Assembly (NCBI GenBank): GCA_963825445.1
Contig: CAWGTM010000020.1
Location: forward strand, 124,001 to 188,000
DNA: 64,000 nt
Reading direction: 5' to 3'
Source: Actinophytocola sp963825445
Lineage (GTDB): Bacteria > Actinomycetota > Actinomycetes > Mycobacteriales > Pseudonocardiaceae
A program made the translations under genes and the position numbers. Shown piece by piece: positions 50,923 through 59,760 of the stretch; position 1 is the first letter of the stretch, and every line of letters begins with the position of its first letter. The notes under the pieces are model-generated. The model saw only the letters and a list, made by a program, of their open reading frames with translations. It was not told the DNA's origin and did not search any database.

Positions 50923-53129
50923 TGCGCCGGGCGCTGGCCACGGTCGGCCTTCTGATAGCGGCGGCCGTGGCCGCGCCCGGAGTGGCGGTCGCACAGGAAG
51001 ACGCGACGGTCGTCCCCATCCAGGTGACGGGCGACCCGGCGAAGCGGTTCAACATGGTGGTGCTCGGCGACGGCTACACGGCCGCCGAACTGCCGAAGTT
51101 CCGTGAGCACGTGGACAAACACCTGAACGTGCTGTGGACCATCGAACCGTTCAAGTCCTACCGCAGCTACGTGAACGTGTACGCCGTGGAGATCCCGTCG
51201 CCCGAGTCCGGTGTGGACTGCGATCCGAACCTGGACTCACCGCGTCGGGACACCCCGCTGAACATGGGGTTCTGGGGTGGCTGCAACGCGAACAGCGTGC
51301 AGCGCCTGCTGACCGTCGACGGCGCGGTGGCCAACGAGTACGCAGACCTGGTGCCCGGGACCACGCGCGCCAACCGGCAGTTGCTGGCGCTGGGCAACAG
51401 CGACACCTACGGCGGCGCGGGTGGCGCGAACGCGACGGCGTCGGGCGGCAACGCTTTGTCCGCGCTGATCACCCCGCACGAGCTGGGTCACTCGCTCGGC
51501 GAGCTGCAGGACGAGTACGACTACCTCGCCCGAGGGGTGCGTGGTGAGCCGTACACGGGTGGTGAACCCTCGTCGTCGCACCACACGCTGCTCACCGAGG
51601 AACAGATGGCCACCCAGCAACGGAAGTGGTGGCGCTGGCTCGGCGAGGAGAGCGAGGCCGGCGGGCCGATCGCCCGCTACGAAGGCGGGATGTACGCCGG
51701 ATCCGGGATCTGGCGGCCGGCCGCGCACTCCATGATGAAGACGCTCGGTTACTACTTCGACGAGATCAGCCGTGAGCAGATGGTGCACCGGATCTCGGCG
51801 AAGACGTTGATCCTGCAGGACGCCACCCCGGACACCGTGCTCGGCGCGGACCGGGTGGTGTGGGTGGAGACCGCGTACCCGGTGAGCCACCAGCTGGACG
51901 TGACGTGGACGCTCGACGGGTCGGTGCTGGCGCGGGGTGATCGCAGTATCGACCTGTCCACACTGGACCTCACCGGCACGCACACCCTCGAGGTCACGGT
52001 CGTCGATCCCACGGAGTTCGTGCGGGACCCGGCGATCCGCGGCTCGACCGCGCTCACCCAACGTCGCACGTGGACGGTCGACGCGTCGGTGACCACTCCG
52101 ATGGACCCGGTGCCGGCGGAGTTCACCGGCTCCACACCCACCGGAAACCCGGTCGGCGCCGAGGACGTGGTCTACGTCGAGACCACCAATCCCGTGGACG
52201 AGCGGCTCCCGGTCACGTGGACGCTCGACGGCACCCCGCTGACGGGAGATCGCGCGGTCGACCTGTCCACGCTGGACCTGGCGGGCACGCACTCTCTGTC
52301 TGCCACCGTCGGCACGGAAACCCTGACCTGGACGGTCGACGCCACCGATCCGTCGGTGGGGTACGAGATCGAGGGCGCGCTGCTGAAGGCGGGGGACGAG
52401 TACATCGTCAACGGTCCCTTCACCATGGCCCTCGACGGCGCCGACGACACCCCGGGTTACGTGGTGCGCGAGTTCCGCACGGACGGCGACGGCTGGTTCA
52501 ACTACTTCGGTTGGCCGACCGACCCGGACGCGCCGTTCCTGTTCACCCCACAGGGAACGAAGATCGACAACCTCGTGTACGGCAAGCTCGGCGTGCCCAG
52601 GCTGTCGCCGTGGGACGAGGTGCCGACCAGCTACGGCCGGCACACGGTGGAGTACCGGTCGATCGACCCGAGCGGCAACATCGGTGCGGCGGACGAGTTC
52701 GCCGTGACCCTGATCCCCGCGCCACCCGCGTGCACCACCACGATCACCGGGCGCCACAACGGTCCGCTGGCGGTACGCGAAGGCGTCACGTGCCTGACGG
52801 GCGCGACGGTCTCCGGCCCGGTGACCGTCCACAGTGGTGCGAACCTGGTGGCCACGGGCGCGGTGATCAACGGTCCGGTGTCGGCCACGCGGGCGGCGTC
52901 GGTGTCGTTGCTGAACAGCAGGATCGCCGGCCCGGTGAAGCTGACCGGCGGCACGGCCACAGTGGTGGGCGGCACGGTCAGCGGCCCGGTCACCCTGACG
53001 TCGACCCGGTCTCCGGTACTGGCCGGCACGACGATCAACGGTCCGCTGTCCTGCCGCTCGAACACCCCGGCACCAACGGATCTGGGCGTGCCCAACGCGG
53101 TAAACGGTCCCACGACAGGAGACTGCTAG
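50922..53129 (+). CDS. secreted M64-type metallopeptidase with repeat-rich C-terminus
   Basis: 735 residues. A signal peptide (MRRALATVGLLIAAAVAAPG) precedes the M64 (IgA peptidase-like) catalytic domain at about 30-300: FNMVVLGDGYTAAE, and the zinc motif HELGHSLGELQDEY near residue 186, with a SMMKTLG closing strand. Two duplicated modules follow at about 300-470; both contain WVET or YVET, VTWTLDGS or VTWTLDGT, and DLSTLDL. The last 130 residues carry a repeated xGPVxxxxG pattern that suggests a small right-handed beta-helix. It is coupled to the M6 gene. Its end overlaps the convergent GGDEF gene by four bases. Confidence 0.9.
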   Translation: MRRALATVGLLIAAAVAAPGVAVAQEDATVVPIQVTGDPAKRFNMVVLGDGYTAAELPKFREHVDKHLNVLWTIEPFKSYRSYVNVYAVEIPSPESGVDCDPNLDSPRRDTPLNMGFWGGCNANSVQRLLTVDGAVANEYADLVPGTTRANRQLLALGNSDTYGGAGGANATASGGNALSALITPHELGHSLGELQDEYDYLARGVRGEPYTGGEPSSSHHTLLTEEQMATQQRKWWRWLGEESEAGGPIARYEGGMYAGSGIWRPAAHSMMKTLGYYFDEISREQMVHRISAKTLILQDATPDTVLGADRVVWVETAYPVSHQLDVTWTLDGSVLARGDRSIDLSTLDLTGTHTLEVTVVDPTEFVRDPAIRGSTALTQRRTWTVDASVTTPMDPVPAEFTGSTPTGNPVGAEDVVYVETTNPVDERLPVTWTLDGTPLTGDRAVDLSTLDLAGTHSLSATVGTETLTWTVDATDPSVGYEIEGALLKAGDEYIVNGPFTMALDGADDTPGYVVREFRTDGDGWFNYFGWPTDPDAPFLFTPQGTKIDNLVYGKLGVPRLSPWDEVPTSYGRHTVEYRSIDPSGNIGAADEFAVTLIPAPPACTTTITGRHNGPLAVREGVTCLTGATVSGPVTVHSGANLVATGAVINGPVSATRAASVSLLNSRIAGPVKLTGGTATVVGGTVSGPVTLTSTRSPVLAGTTINGPLSCRSNTPAPTDLGVPNAVNGPTTGDC

Positions 53130-54370
53130 AGGTGGACCCGGTCGCGGCCGCCGTGCTTCGCCGCGTACAGCGCGGTGTCCGCTGTGGACAGTAGGCCGTT
53201 GACCGTGTCCTGGTCGGCGGCCGGGTAGAGGGCCACACCGATGGAGACCGAAAGACCGCTGATCAAACCGCCGTCCCCGTCGGGCAACTGGACCTCGTGC
53301 ATGTGCTCGCGGATGCGTTCGGCCACCACCAGCGCCTCCGCGCGGTCGACCTCGGGCAGCAGCGCGGCGAACTCGTCGCCACCGAAGCGGCCGACCGAGT
53401 CGCCCCGGCGGACCGACTTGGCGAGCACGTCGGCGAACCGGCGCAGCACGGCGTCACCCGCCAGGTGGCCGTGCTTGTTGTTGATCTCCGAGAACAGGTC
53501 GAGGTCGATCATCAGCAGGGCGAACGTCAGGCCGCGCTGACGGGCCCGCTCCAACTCGTCCACCACGTGCTGCTGCCACGTGGACGCGTTCAGCAGCCCC
53601 GTCTTGTCGTCGGTCTTCGCCGCTTCCTGCAACTGGTTCAGCAGCACCGTCCGGTGCAGCGCCACCGCCGGCACGATCATGAGCGGTGCGAAACCCGGCC
53701 ACGCGGCCATGGCGAGCCCCACGAACCCGCCGAGCGCCAACTGACCGGCCTCCAGGAGGTTGTCCTGTCCGCTGCCGATGACCGACCAGAACCGCGGCGG
53801 GCGGGAGGTCAACAGGATCACGGCGGCCACGAGCACCGTATTGACGGTCCACAGCACCACCATGGCGAGCGCCAGCAGCAGCACGTCACGCAGACCGAGT
53901 GAAGCGCCGGTCAACAGCCGCTCCCGCAGCCCGCTCGCCTGGACGACACCGATGGCCGACATGCTCGCCAGCGTCATCATGGAGATGTTGAAGATCATCC
54001 GGTGTGGCGGGCGGCTCTCGTCCGACCGTCCGACCGGCAGCCAGCGGTGCGCGTACAGGGACAGGACCAACACGGTGACGGGCAGCGCGGGCAGCAGCAC
54101 GGCGCCGGCGAGAAGCCAGACGCTGAACAGGTCAACGTACGGGCTGCGCGGCCGGTCGCGCCCGGCACGTTCGATGGTGTGGCTCAGCTGCAGGTGAACG
54201 GCCGCCGTGACCGCGAGAACCCCGAACAGCACCCAGTCGTGGCCGGTCGTCGGATTGTTGCGGGACGCGAGAACCACGACCACGACCGCGAGAACTTCCA
54301 CGAGCAGGATGAAGCCGATCGCGGGGCGCGGCAGAGCCCACAGTTTCCAGCCGCGCGGTCGAGCGACCAT
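53126..54370 (-). CDS. membrane-bound diguanylate cyclase (GGDEF)
   Basis: 414 residues. The first 245 residues contain about six to seven membrane helices with a MASE-like layout. The GGDEF domain starts near TDDKTGLLNASTW and has the active-site GRFGGDEFAALLP near residue 333. It also has the upstream RRGD, which fits the inhibitory I-site (RxxD). It should make cyclic di-GMP and be product-inhibited. No EAL domain is present. The sensed signal is unknown. The downstream end overlaps the M64 gene tail-to-tail. Confidence 0.92.
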   Translation of the reverse strand: MVARPRGWKLWALPRPAIGFILLVEVLAVVVVVLASRNNPTTGHDWVLFGVLAVTAAVHLQLSHTIERAGRDRPRSPYVDLFSVWLLAGAVLLPALPVTVLVLSLYAHRWLPVGRSDESRPPHRMIFNISMMTLASMSAIGVVQASGLRERLLTGASLGLRDVLLLALAMVVLWTVNTVLVAAVILLTSRPPRFWSVIGSGQDNLLEAGQLALGGFVGLAMAAWPGFAPLMIVPAVALHRTVLLNQLQEAAKTDDKTGLLNASTWQQHVVDELERARQRGLTFALLMIDLDLFSEINNKHGHLAGDAVLRRFADVLAKSVRRGDSVGRFGGDEFAALLPEVDRAEALVVAERIREHMHEVQLPDGDGGLISGLSVSIGVALYPAADQDTVNGLLSTADTALYAAKHGGRDRVHL

Positions 54371-54423
54371 GTCATCCCCAGAAAGCAATACGCGATCAAA
54401 CGTAGTGACCCTGAGGAGAATAG

Positions 54424-55434
54424 TCAGCGCGCGACACCGGTGGGAGCCGGGCGGGGTGCGGCGCTCGTGCCGCGCTGACGCAGTTCGACCGTGAGGTACC
54501 GCGGTTCGCTGTCGAGGGAGCCGGACATCCTGGCCTGCAACATTTCGGCGGCCTCCCGGCCGAGCCGTTCCCGCGACACGGCCACCGTGGAGATCGTGGA
54601 CGTGGCGAACTGGTCGAGCATGATGTCGTCGAAGCCGATGACCGAGAGATCCTGCGGCACCGTGACCCCCAGCTCGGCGAGTCGCGTGATCGCACCACGC
54701 GCGATGAGGTCGTTGTAGGTGACGAGCGCGGTGGCGTCGGTGTCGAGGACCTCGGGCGCCTTGTCGTAGCCGGCGCGGCTGGTGGCCCCGCAGGGGATGA
54801 CCGTCACGTCCAGCCCGAAAGCCTTGGCCGCCGGGAAGGCGCGGATGCGTTCGGTGTTGGCCCACGACTTCTCCGGCCCCGCCAGGTACGCCACGCGGCG
54901 GTGTCCGAGCTGGGCGAGGTGCCCGCAGATCAGGGTCATGCCGCCGAAGAAGTCGACGGTGATCGACGGGACGTCGAGGCCTGGCGCGATCCGGTTCACC
55001 AGCACCATCGGCAGGTTGCGGTCCACCAGGTCGACCAGCTCGGCGCGGTCCATGCGAGGTGAGCACAGCAGGATCCCGTCGCACGACCGCATGAGGTCGT
55101 CGACGATCGCGTGCTCGATGTCGGGGTCCTCGTCGGATTCCATGACCATGACGCGGCGGTCGTTCGCCCGGGCCACGGCGGAGATCGCCTTGAGCACGTC
55201 GGGGAAGTAGGGGTTGGCGAGGTCGGGCATGAGCACGCCGATCGTGCCGGACTCGCCGCGCGCCAGGCCCTGTGCGGCGGCGTTGGGCCGGTAGCCGAGG
55301 TCGCGCACGGTGGCGAGCACTCGCTCGGCCAGCGCCGGATCCACCTTGGCCGTGCCGTTCAGCACCCGGGAGACGGTGGCCGCGGAGACGCCGGCGGCCG
55401 CGCTCACGTCGGTGATGGTCACCCGCCTGCGCAC
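54424..55434 (-). CDS. LacI-family regulator of the sugar-uptake operon
   Basis: 336 residues. The HTH is VTITDVSAAAGVSAATVSRVLNG (residues about 5-27; VTITDVSAAAG, VSAATVSRVLNG). The hinge is NAAAQGLARGESGTIGVLMP, and the sugar-binding sensor runs to about 330. The GTG start at 55434 has a strong GGAGGGAGGGG upstream. It lies downstream of the isomerase gene and divergent from the ABC operon, whose promoter region has three CGCTT-type operators that it probably binds. Confidence 0.92.
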   Translation of the reverse strand: MRRRVTITDVSAAAGVSAATVSRVLNGTAKVDPALAERVLATVRDLGYRPNAAAQGLARGESGTIGVLMPDLANPYFPDVLKAISAVARANDRRVMVMESDEDPDIEHAIVDDLMRSCDGILLCSPRMDRAELVDLVDRNLPMVLVNRIAPGLDVPSITVDFFGGMTLICGHLAQLGHRRVAYLAGPEKSWANTERIRAFPAAKAFGLDVTVIPCGATSRAGYDKAPEVLDTDATALVTYNDLIARGAITRLAELGVTVPQDLSVIGFDDIMLDQFATSTISTVAVSRERLGREAAEMLQARMSGSLDSEPRYLTVELRQRGTSAAPRPAPTGVAR

Positions 55435-55492
55435 GGAACCCCTCCCTCCATCGACCGCTTCACGAGCGATGGTACGGCCTCGATCCGAGCAT

Positions 55493-56260
55493 TCAGAAAT
55501 CGCTTTCCCGGAGGCTGCGCAGGTGTTCCAGTTCGGTACGCAGCGTGGCCACGGGATCGGTGGTCGGGTAGTGGACGTGGAGGGAGAGCGGCCCGGTGAA
55601 GCCGCGCTCGGCGAGCCCGGCGAGGATCTCGCGCCACGAGATCGTGCCGTCGGCCAGGGGCACCCAGTCGCACTTGTCGCCGCGCCACGCGGAGTTCTTC
55701 ACGCCCATGCACGCGAGCCGGTCGCCGAGGAGGTCCAGGTTCAGCCGCCAGTCCTCGCTGCCCTCCTTCGTCTGGTTGCCGGGGTCGGCGTAGACGGCGA
55801 CATCCGTTCCGTCGAGAACCATGAGCGCGTGGGCGGCGGAGGCGTGCACGGTGCCGTGGTGCAGTTGCAGCGCGAGCCGAACTCCTTGCCGTGCGGCCAG
55901 TTCCGCCAGCCCGCCGAGTCCCCGCCGCGCGTCCTCCAGGCACCGGCGGTGACCGAGCGTCGGGTCGTAGCGGTAGAAGCCGGCGCGGACGAGCCCGACG
56001 TTCGCCTCGGCGCACGCCCCGAAGATCCGCTCAGCCGTCGGGTCGGGCGCGAGGAGGTCGGTGGTGACCACTTCCAGGCGCAGGCCGTGGCGCGCGAGTG
56101 CGTCGGCGAAGGCCACGATTCCGTTCGGCCGCGCGGGATCCACGGCCTGACCCTCGCGGACCACGAGGTCGGCACCCGCGACATCCAACGACGCCAGTCG
56201 GTCGGCCAGTAGACCCGGTGCGACCGGGCCGAACGGCTTGGTGAAGGCGATCACGCGCAC
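55493..56260 (-). CDS. sugar phosphate isomerase/epimerase (xylose isomerase-like TIM barrel)
   Basis: 255 residues, AP_endonuc_2 fold. Metal-ligand positions are suggested by LQLHHGTVH, VYADPGNQ, GVKNSAWRG and LSLHVHYP. The segment VGLVRAGFYRYDP is typical of the IolE/hydroxypyruvate-isomerase-like group. GTG 56260 with GAGGAG upstream is chosen. It is divergent from the sugar-binding protein gene and probably acts on the imported sugar or its acid. The exact reaction is unknown. Confidence 0.85.
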   Translation of the reverse strand: MRVIAFTKPFGPVAPGLLADRLASLDVAGADLVVREGQAVDPARPNGIVAFADALARHGLRLEVVTTDLLAPDPTAERIFGACAEANVGLVRAGFYRYDPTLGHRRCLEDARRGLGGLAELAARQGVRLALQLHHGTVHASAAHALMVLDGTDVAVYADPGNQTKEGSEDWRLNLDLLGDRLACMGVKNSAWRGDKCDWVPLADGTISWREILAGLAERGFTGPLSLHVHYPTTDPVATLRTELEHLRSLRESDF

Positions 56261-56272
56261 GTCTGCTCCTCG

Positions 56273-56404
56273 AGATAGCGCTTGCACGATCGTCGATAAA
56301 GTACCAGTCAGCAGGACGGTAGCGCGTGAAAACGCTTTCTTGGGTCTTGAAGTGTGAGCTGCGTCCCGCTAACCTCAGCACTGACCTCGGGTAAGCGCTT
56401 TCCT
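56273..56404. promoter_or_regulatory. three LacI-type operators in the divergent promoter region
   Basis: GATAGCGCTTGC (from 56274), GAAAACGCTTTC (56328-56339) and GTAAGCGCTTTCC (56391-56403) share the form GnAAnCGCTTnC. They lie in the 180-base spacer between the isomerase/LacI unit and the ABC operon. This fits control of both directions by the LacI protein at 54424-55434. Confidence 0.7.
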
Positions 56405-56443
56405 TACGGTGTCGCGCGCCCCGTCTGCCCAAAGGAGGGCGAG

Positions 56444-57889
56444 ATGATGAAGAAACGGCGCGGCGTGGTCGCGCTGGCCGCCTTGGCACTGGTCGCGCCG
56501 CTGGTCGCGTGTGGCACCGACGGTGGCAGCGGTGACCAGGTGACGCTGAACATCTGGGACTTCTCCGCCGAACAGGTGGAGTTCCACAAGGTGGTGGGCG
56601 ACCAGTTCACCAAAGAACACCCGAACATCAGGATCGAGTGGCGTTCGATCACCCAGGACGAGTACAAGAAGACGCTGCCGCTCGCGTTCCAGAGCCGGCA
56701 GGCACCGGACATCTTCTACTGGAGCGACGGCGGGCCGATGAACATGGCCCAGATGCTGTCCCAGGGGTGGGTCAGCCCGCTGCACCCCGACGGCGAACTG
56801 CCGCAGGAGGTCCAGGATCGCTGGCCGGACGGGTCGTTCGTGGAGGGCATCAACGTCTCCGACGGCGAGACCTACAGCTTCCCGTTCTCCGAGAACCTGT
56901 ACTGGGGCCCGGGTTACATGTACCTGAACAACGCGGTGTTCGCGCAGGCCGGGCTCGACCCGGCGAACCCGCCGAAGACGTGGACCGAGCTGAAACAGGC
57001 CTGTGCGGCGATCACCTCGAGCACCGAGGCGGAGTGCATCGCGTCGCCCAGCAAGGGCCGGGATCTGCAGCGCATCTGGTACGCGCTGGCCGCCGGCGCG
57101 AAGACCGACCTGTTCTTCGACTTCCAGAAGGGCAGGTTCTCCCTCGACGACCCGGCGCTGCTCGAGACCTTCTCCTATGTCCAGGAGTTGAACCAGGCCG
57201 GCTATCTCGCGCCGGGCACGAACGACAAGGACTTCTCGCGCCAGCAGTTCGCCGCGGACCAGGCGGCGATCTACCTGGACGGCACCTGGATGCCGAGCGT
57301 GTGGGCGAGTCAGGGTTACACGGCCGACAGGTTCACCGTGGCCGGTCACCCGATCCCCGACGACGGAGCCACCGGTGCGCTCGCCCGCCAGCACGACGGC
57401 AACAAGTACTGGGTCTCCTCGCAGACCGAGAACCACGAGGCCGCCTGGACCTTCCTGGAGTGGATGACCCAGCCGGACGGGTTCTTCGTGCAGGAGTACT
57501 TCAAGGCGGGCTTCGGCACGTTGGCCTACACGGACAACACGAAGTACGTCACCGATCCGGCGATCAAGCAGATCATGGAGATCGCCGACGAACCGGGCTT
57601 CCGGGTGCACGTTCCCGTGCCGGTGCTGAAGTGTCCGGACATCGCGAAGTCAGAGGCCTATCTGGACGCGATCTCCCAACGGCCCGACTGGGAGTTCGAG
57701 GCGATGGTCGAGGCGTTGGTGGACAACAAACCCCTGGAGCCGTTGGCGCAGGAGTTGGTGGCGCAGCGGCAGAGCACCCTCGAGGCGAAGCTGGCCGAGG
57801 AGAAGGAGTCCGGTCTGGACGTCTCCATCGACTGCTACACCTTCGAGGACTGGGAGTACACAGAGGACTTCGGCCTGGATCGCTACTGA
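56444..57889 (+). CDS. sugar ABC transporter substrate-binding lipoprotein
   Basis: 481 residues. A lipoprotein signal peptide (MMKKRRGVVALAALALVAP) has lipobox LVAC. The mature part is a family 1 sugar-binding protein: VTLNIWDFSAEQ, PDIFYWSDGGPMNMAQML, SFPFSENLYWGPGYMYLN, and AAIYLDGTWMPSVW. The C-terminus is acidic (FEDWEYTEDFGLDRY). GGAGG lies 5-8 bases before the paired ATG codons at 56444 and 56447. It is the first gene of the uptake operon. Confidence 0.93.
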   Translation: MMKKRRGVVALAALALVAPLVACGTDGGSGDQVTLNIWDFSAEQVEFHKVVGDQFTKEHPNIRIEWRSITQDEYKKTLPLAFQSRQAPDIFYWSDGGPMNMAQMLSQGWVSPLHPDGELPQEVQDRWPDGSFVEGINVSDGETYSFPFSENLYWGPGYMYLNNAVFAQAGLDPANPPKTWTELKQACAAITSSTEAECIASPSKGRDLQRIWYALAAGAKTDLFFDFQKGRFSLDDPALLETFSYVQELNQAGYLAPGTNDKDFSRQQFAADQAAIYLDGTWMPSVWASQGYTADRFTVAGHPIPDDGATGALARQHDGNKYWVSSQTENHEAAWTFLEWMTQPDGFFVQEYFKAGFGTLAYTDNTKYVTDPAIKQIMEIADEPGFRVHVPVPVLKCPDIAKSEAYLDAISQRPDWEFEAMVEALVDNKPLEPLAQELVAQRQSTLEAKLAEEKESGLDVSIDCYTFEDWEYTEDFGLDRY

Positions 57890-57953
57890 GGCCGATGCGG
57901 CGCCGCCGGAGACCTGCCGCTCCGGCGGCGTCACCCACCTGTGAGGGACCAGC

Positions 57954-58931
57954 ATGAGCATCGAGACAGTGGCGCCGCCCAGGCGGAGGCGCCGCCGCGC
58001 ACCGGAGGACGGCAACGTCCGTGAGCGGGCCAAGGGGTTCGACAAGATCTGGATCCTGGTCTTCCTGGCCCCGTTCCTGTTGCTGTACCTGGGTTTCACG
58101 CTGTGGCCGCTGGTGGCGACCGTGTGGTACTCGTTCTTCGACTGGTCGGGGTTCGGGCCGCTCGACGAGTGGGTGGGCACGGAGAACTACGTCTCGGTGC
58201 TGAACGACGACCTGTTCTGGTTCGCCGTGCTGAACACCGTGATCTTCGCGGTGCTGAACACGGCCATCAAGCTGCCGCTCTCGCTGTTCGTGGCGGTGCT
58301 GCTCACCCGCAAGTGGTTGCGTGGCAAGAAAGTCTTCCGCACGGTGTTCTTCGCGCCGCTGATCATCCCGGTGGCCATGGCCGGGCTGGTGTTCACCTAC
58401 CTGCTCAACCCGTCCAACGGCGCGCTCAACTCGCTGCTGCGTGACCTCGGCATCATCGAGGAGTCGGTGGACGTGTTCGCCGGCCGGTGGAGCGCGCTGA
58501 TCGTGCTGGTGCTGGTGTCGATCTGGCAGATCTTCGGCCAGTACATGATCTACTGGATGGCCGCGTTGCAGAACGTGCCGGAGGAACTGTACGAGGCGGC
58601 CGACATCGACGGCGCCAGCGCGTGGCAGAAGCTCACGATGATCACCCTGCCGATGATCAGACCGGTCGCCGTGATCATCGTGTTGCTGGCGCTCATCAAC
58701 GCCATGCACGTGTTCGGTCTGGTGGTCACGCTCACCGGCGGTGGCCCGGGCACCAGCACGTACGTGGTGTCGTACTTCATCTACCAGGAAGCGTTCGGCA
58801 CGGTGCCGTTCGAGTACGGCTACGCCTCGGCCGCCGCACTCCTGTTCTCGGTGATCGCGTTCATCATGGTCACCAGCCAGGGCGCGTTCGTGCGGAAGGC
58901 GAACCGGCTGCGCAAGGAGTACGGCGTCTGA
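57954..58931 (+). CDS. sugar ABC transporter permease (MalF type)
   Basis: 325 residues with a basic N-terminus (PPRRRRRRAPEDG) and six membrane helices. The EAA loop that contacts the ATPase is EAADIDGASAWQKLTMITLP (about 214-233). It lies 64 bases after the binding-protein gene, with GAGGGA before the ATG. Its stop overlaps the start of the second permease (TGATG). Confidence 0.93.
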   Translation: MSIETVAPPRRRRRRAPEDGNVRERAKGFDKIWILVFLAPFLLLYLGFTLWPLVATVWYSFFDWSGFGPLDEWVGTENYVSVLNDDLFWFAVLNTVIFAVLNTAIKLPLSLFVAVLLTRKWLRGKKVFRTVFFAPLIIPVAMAGLVFTYLLNPSNGALNSLLRDLGIIEESVDVFAGRWSALIVLVLVSIWQIFGQYMIYWMAALQNVPEELYEAADIDGASAWQKLTMITLPMIRPVAVIIVLLALINAMHVFGLVVTLTGGGPGTSTYVVSYFIYQEAFGTVPFEYGYASAAALLFSVIAFIMVTSQGAFVRKANRLRKEYGV

Positions 58932-59755
58932 TGAGGATCTCCAAGGGCAATCTCATCGCCATCCCGGTGCTCGTGGTGGTCGGTCTACTGTGGATCTACC
59001 CGTTCCTGTGGACGATCTCCGCGGCGTTCAAGACACAGGGCGGGTTGTTCTCCGGCGGCGCGAGCCTGGTGCCCGACCAGCTGAACTTCGACAACTTCGT
59101 CCGTGCCTGGGTGAACGCCGGGTTCTCGCAGTACTTCGTGAACACCGTGATCTACGCGGTGGCGTCCACGGTGATCGAGCTGGTGAAGTCGGCGCTGTGC
59201 GGCTATGTCCTGGCCAGGTACGACTTCCCGGGGCGGACGTTCCTGCACCGGATGATCATCGCGACGCTGTTCATCCCGGTCGCGTCGATCATCATCCCGC
59301 AGTTCGTGCTGGTGGACCAGCTGGGTCTGCTGAACACGCGGGCCGGCGTCATCCTCGCCATGTCGGGTGCGGCGGGCGCGCTGTACGTGTTGCTGTTCAT
59401 CGGGTTCTTCTCCGGCGTGCCGTCCGACCTGTTCGACGCGGCCAAACTGGACGGTGCCGGGTTCCTGCGCACGTTCTGGCTGATTCTCCCGCTCGCCAAA
59501 CCGGTGATCGCCGTGGTGGTGATCTTCCAGTTCGTCAGCAACTGGAACGAGTTCAACATCCCGTTGGTGTTCACGCTCGGCCAACCGGAGCTGCAGAACC
59601 TGGCGGTCGGCATGCTGTCGTTCCGCGGTGAGCACTCGGTGGACTGGACGGGTTTCGCGGCCGGCATGACCATCTCGTTCGCGCCGATGCTGCTGGTGTT
59701 CCTGTTCTTCCAGAGCTACTTCGTGCGCGGCCTGGCCGGCGCCGTCAAGGGCTGA
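58931..59755 (+). CDS. sugar ABC transporter permease (MalG type)
   Basis: 274 residues, six membrane helices. The EAA loop reads DAAKLDGAGFLRTFWLILPL. The last cytoplasmic stretch is short. It overlaps the first permease by one base. No ATPase gene follows. In actinobacteria such importers commonly share a separate MsiK-type ATPase, so its absence here is not unusual. Confidence 0.93.
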   Translation: MRISKGNLIAIPVLVVVGLLWIYPFLWTISAAFKTQGGLFSGGASLVPDQLNFDNFVRAWVNAGFSQYFVNTVIYAVASTVIELVKSALCGYVLARYDFPGRTFLHRMIIATLFIPVASIIIPQFVLVDQLGLLNTRAGVILAMSGAAGALYVLLFIGFFSGVPSDLFDAAKLDGAGFLRTFWLILPLAKPVIAVVVIFQFVSNWNEFNIPLVFTLGQPELQNLAVGMLSFRGEHSVDWTGFAAGMTISFAPMLLVFLFFQSYFVRGLAGAVKG

Positions 59756-59760
59756 GGCCG

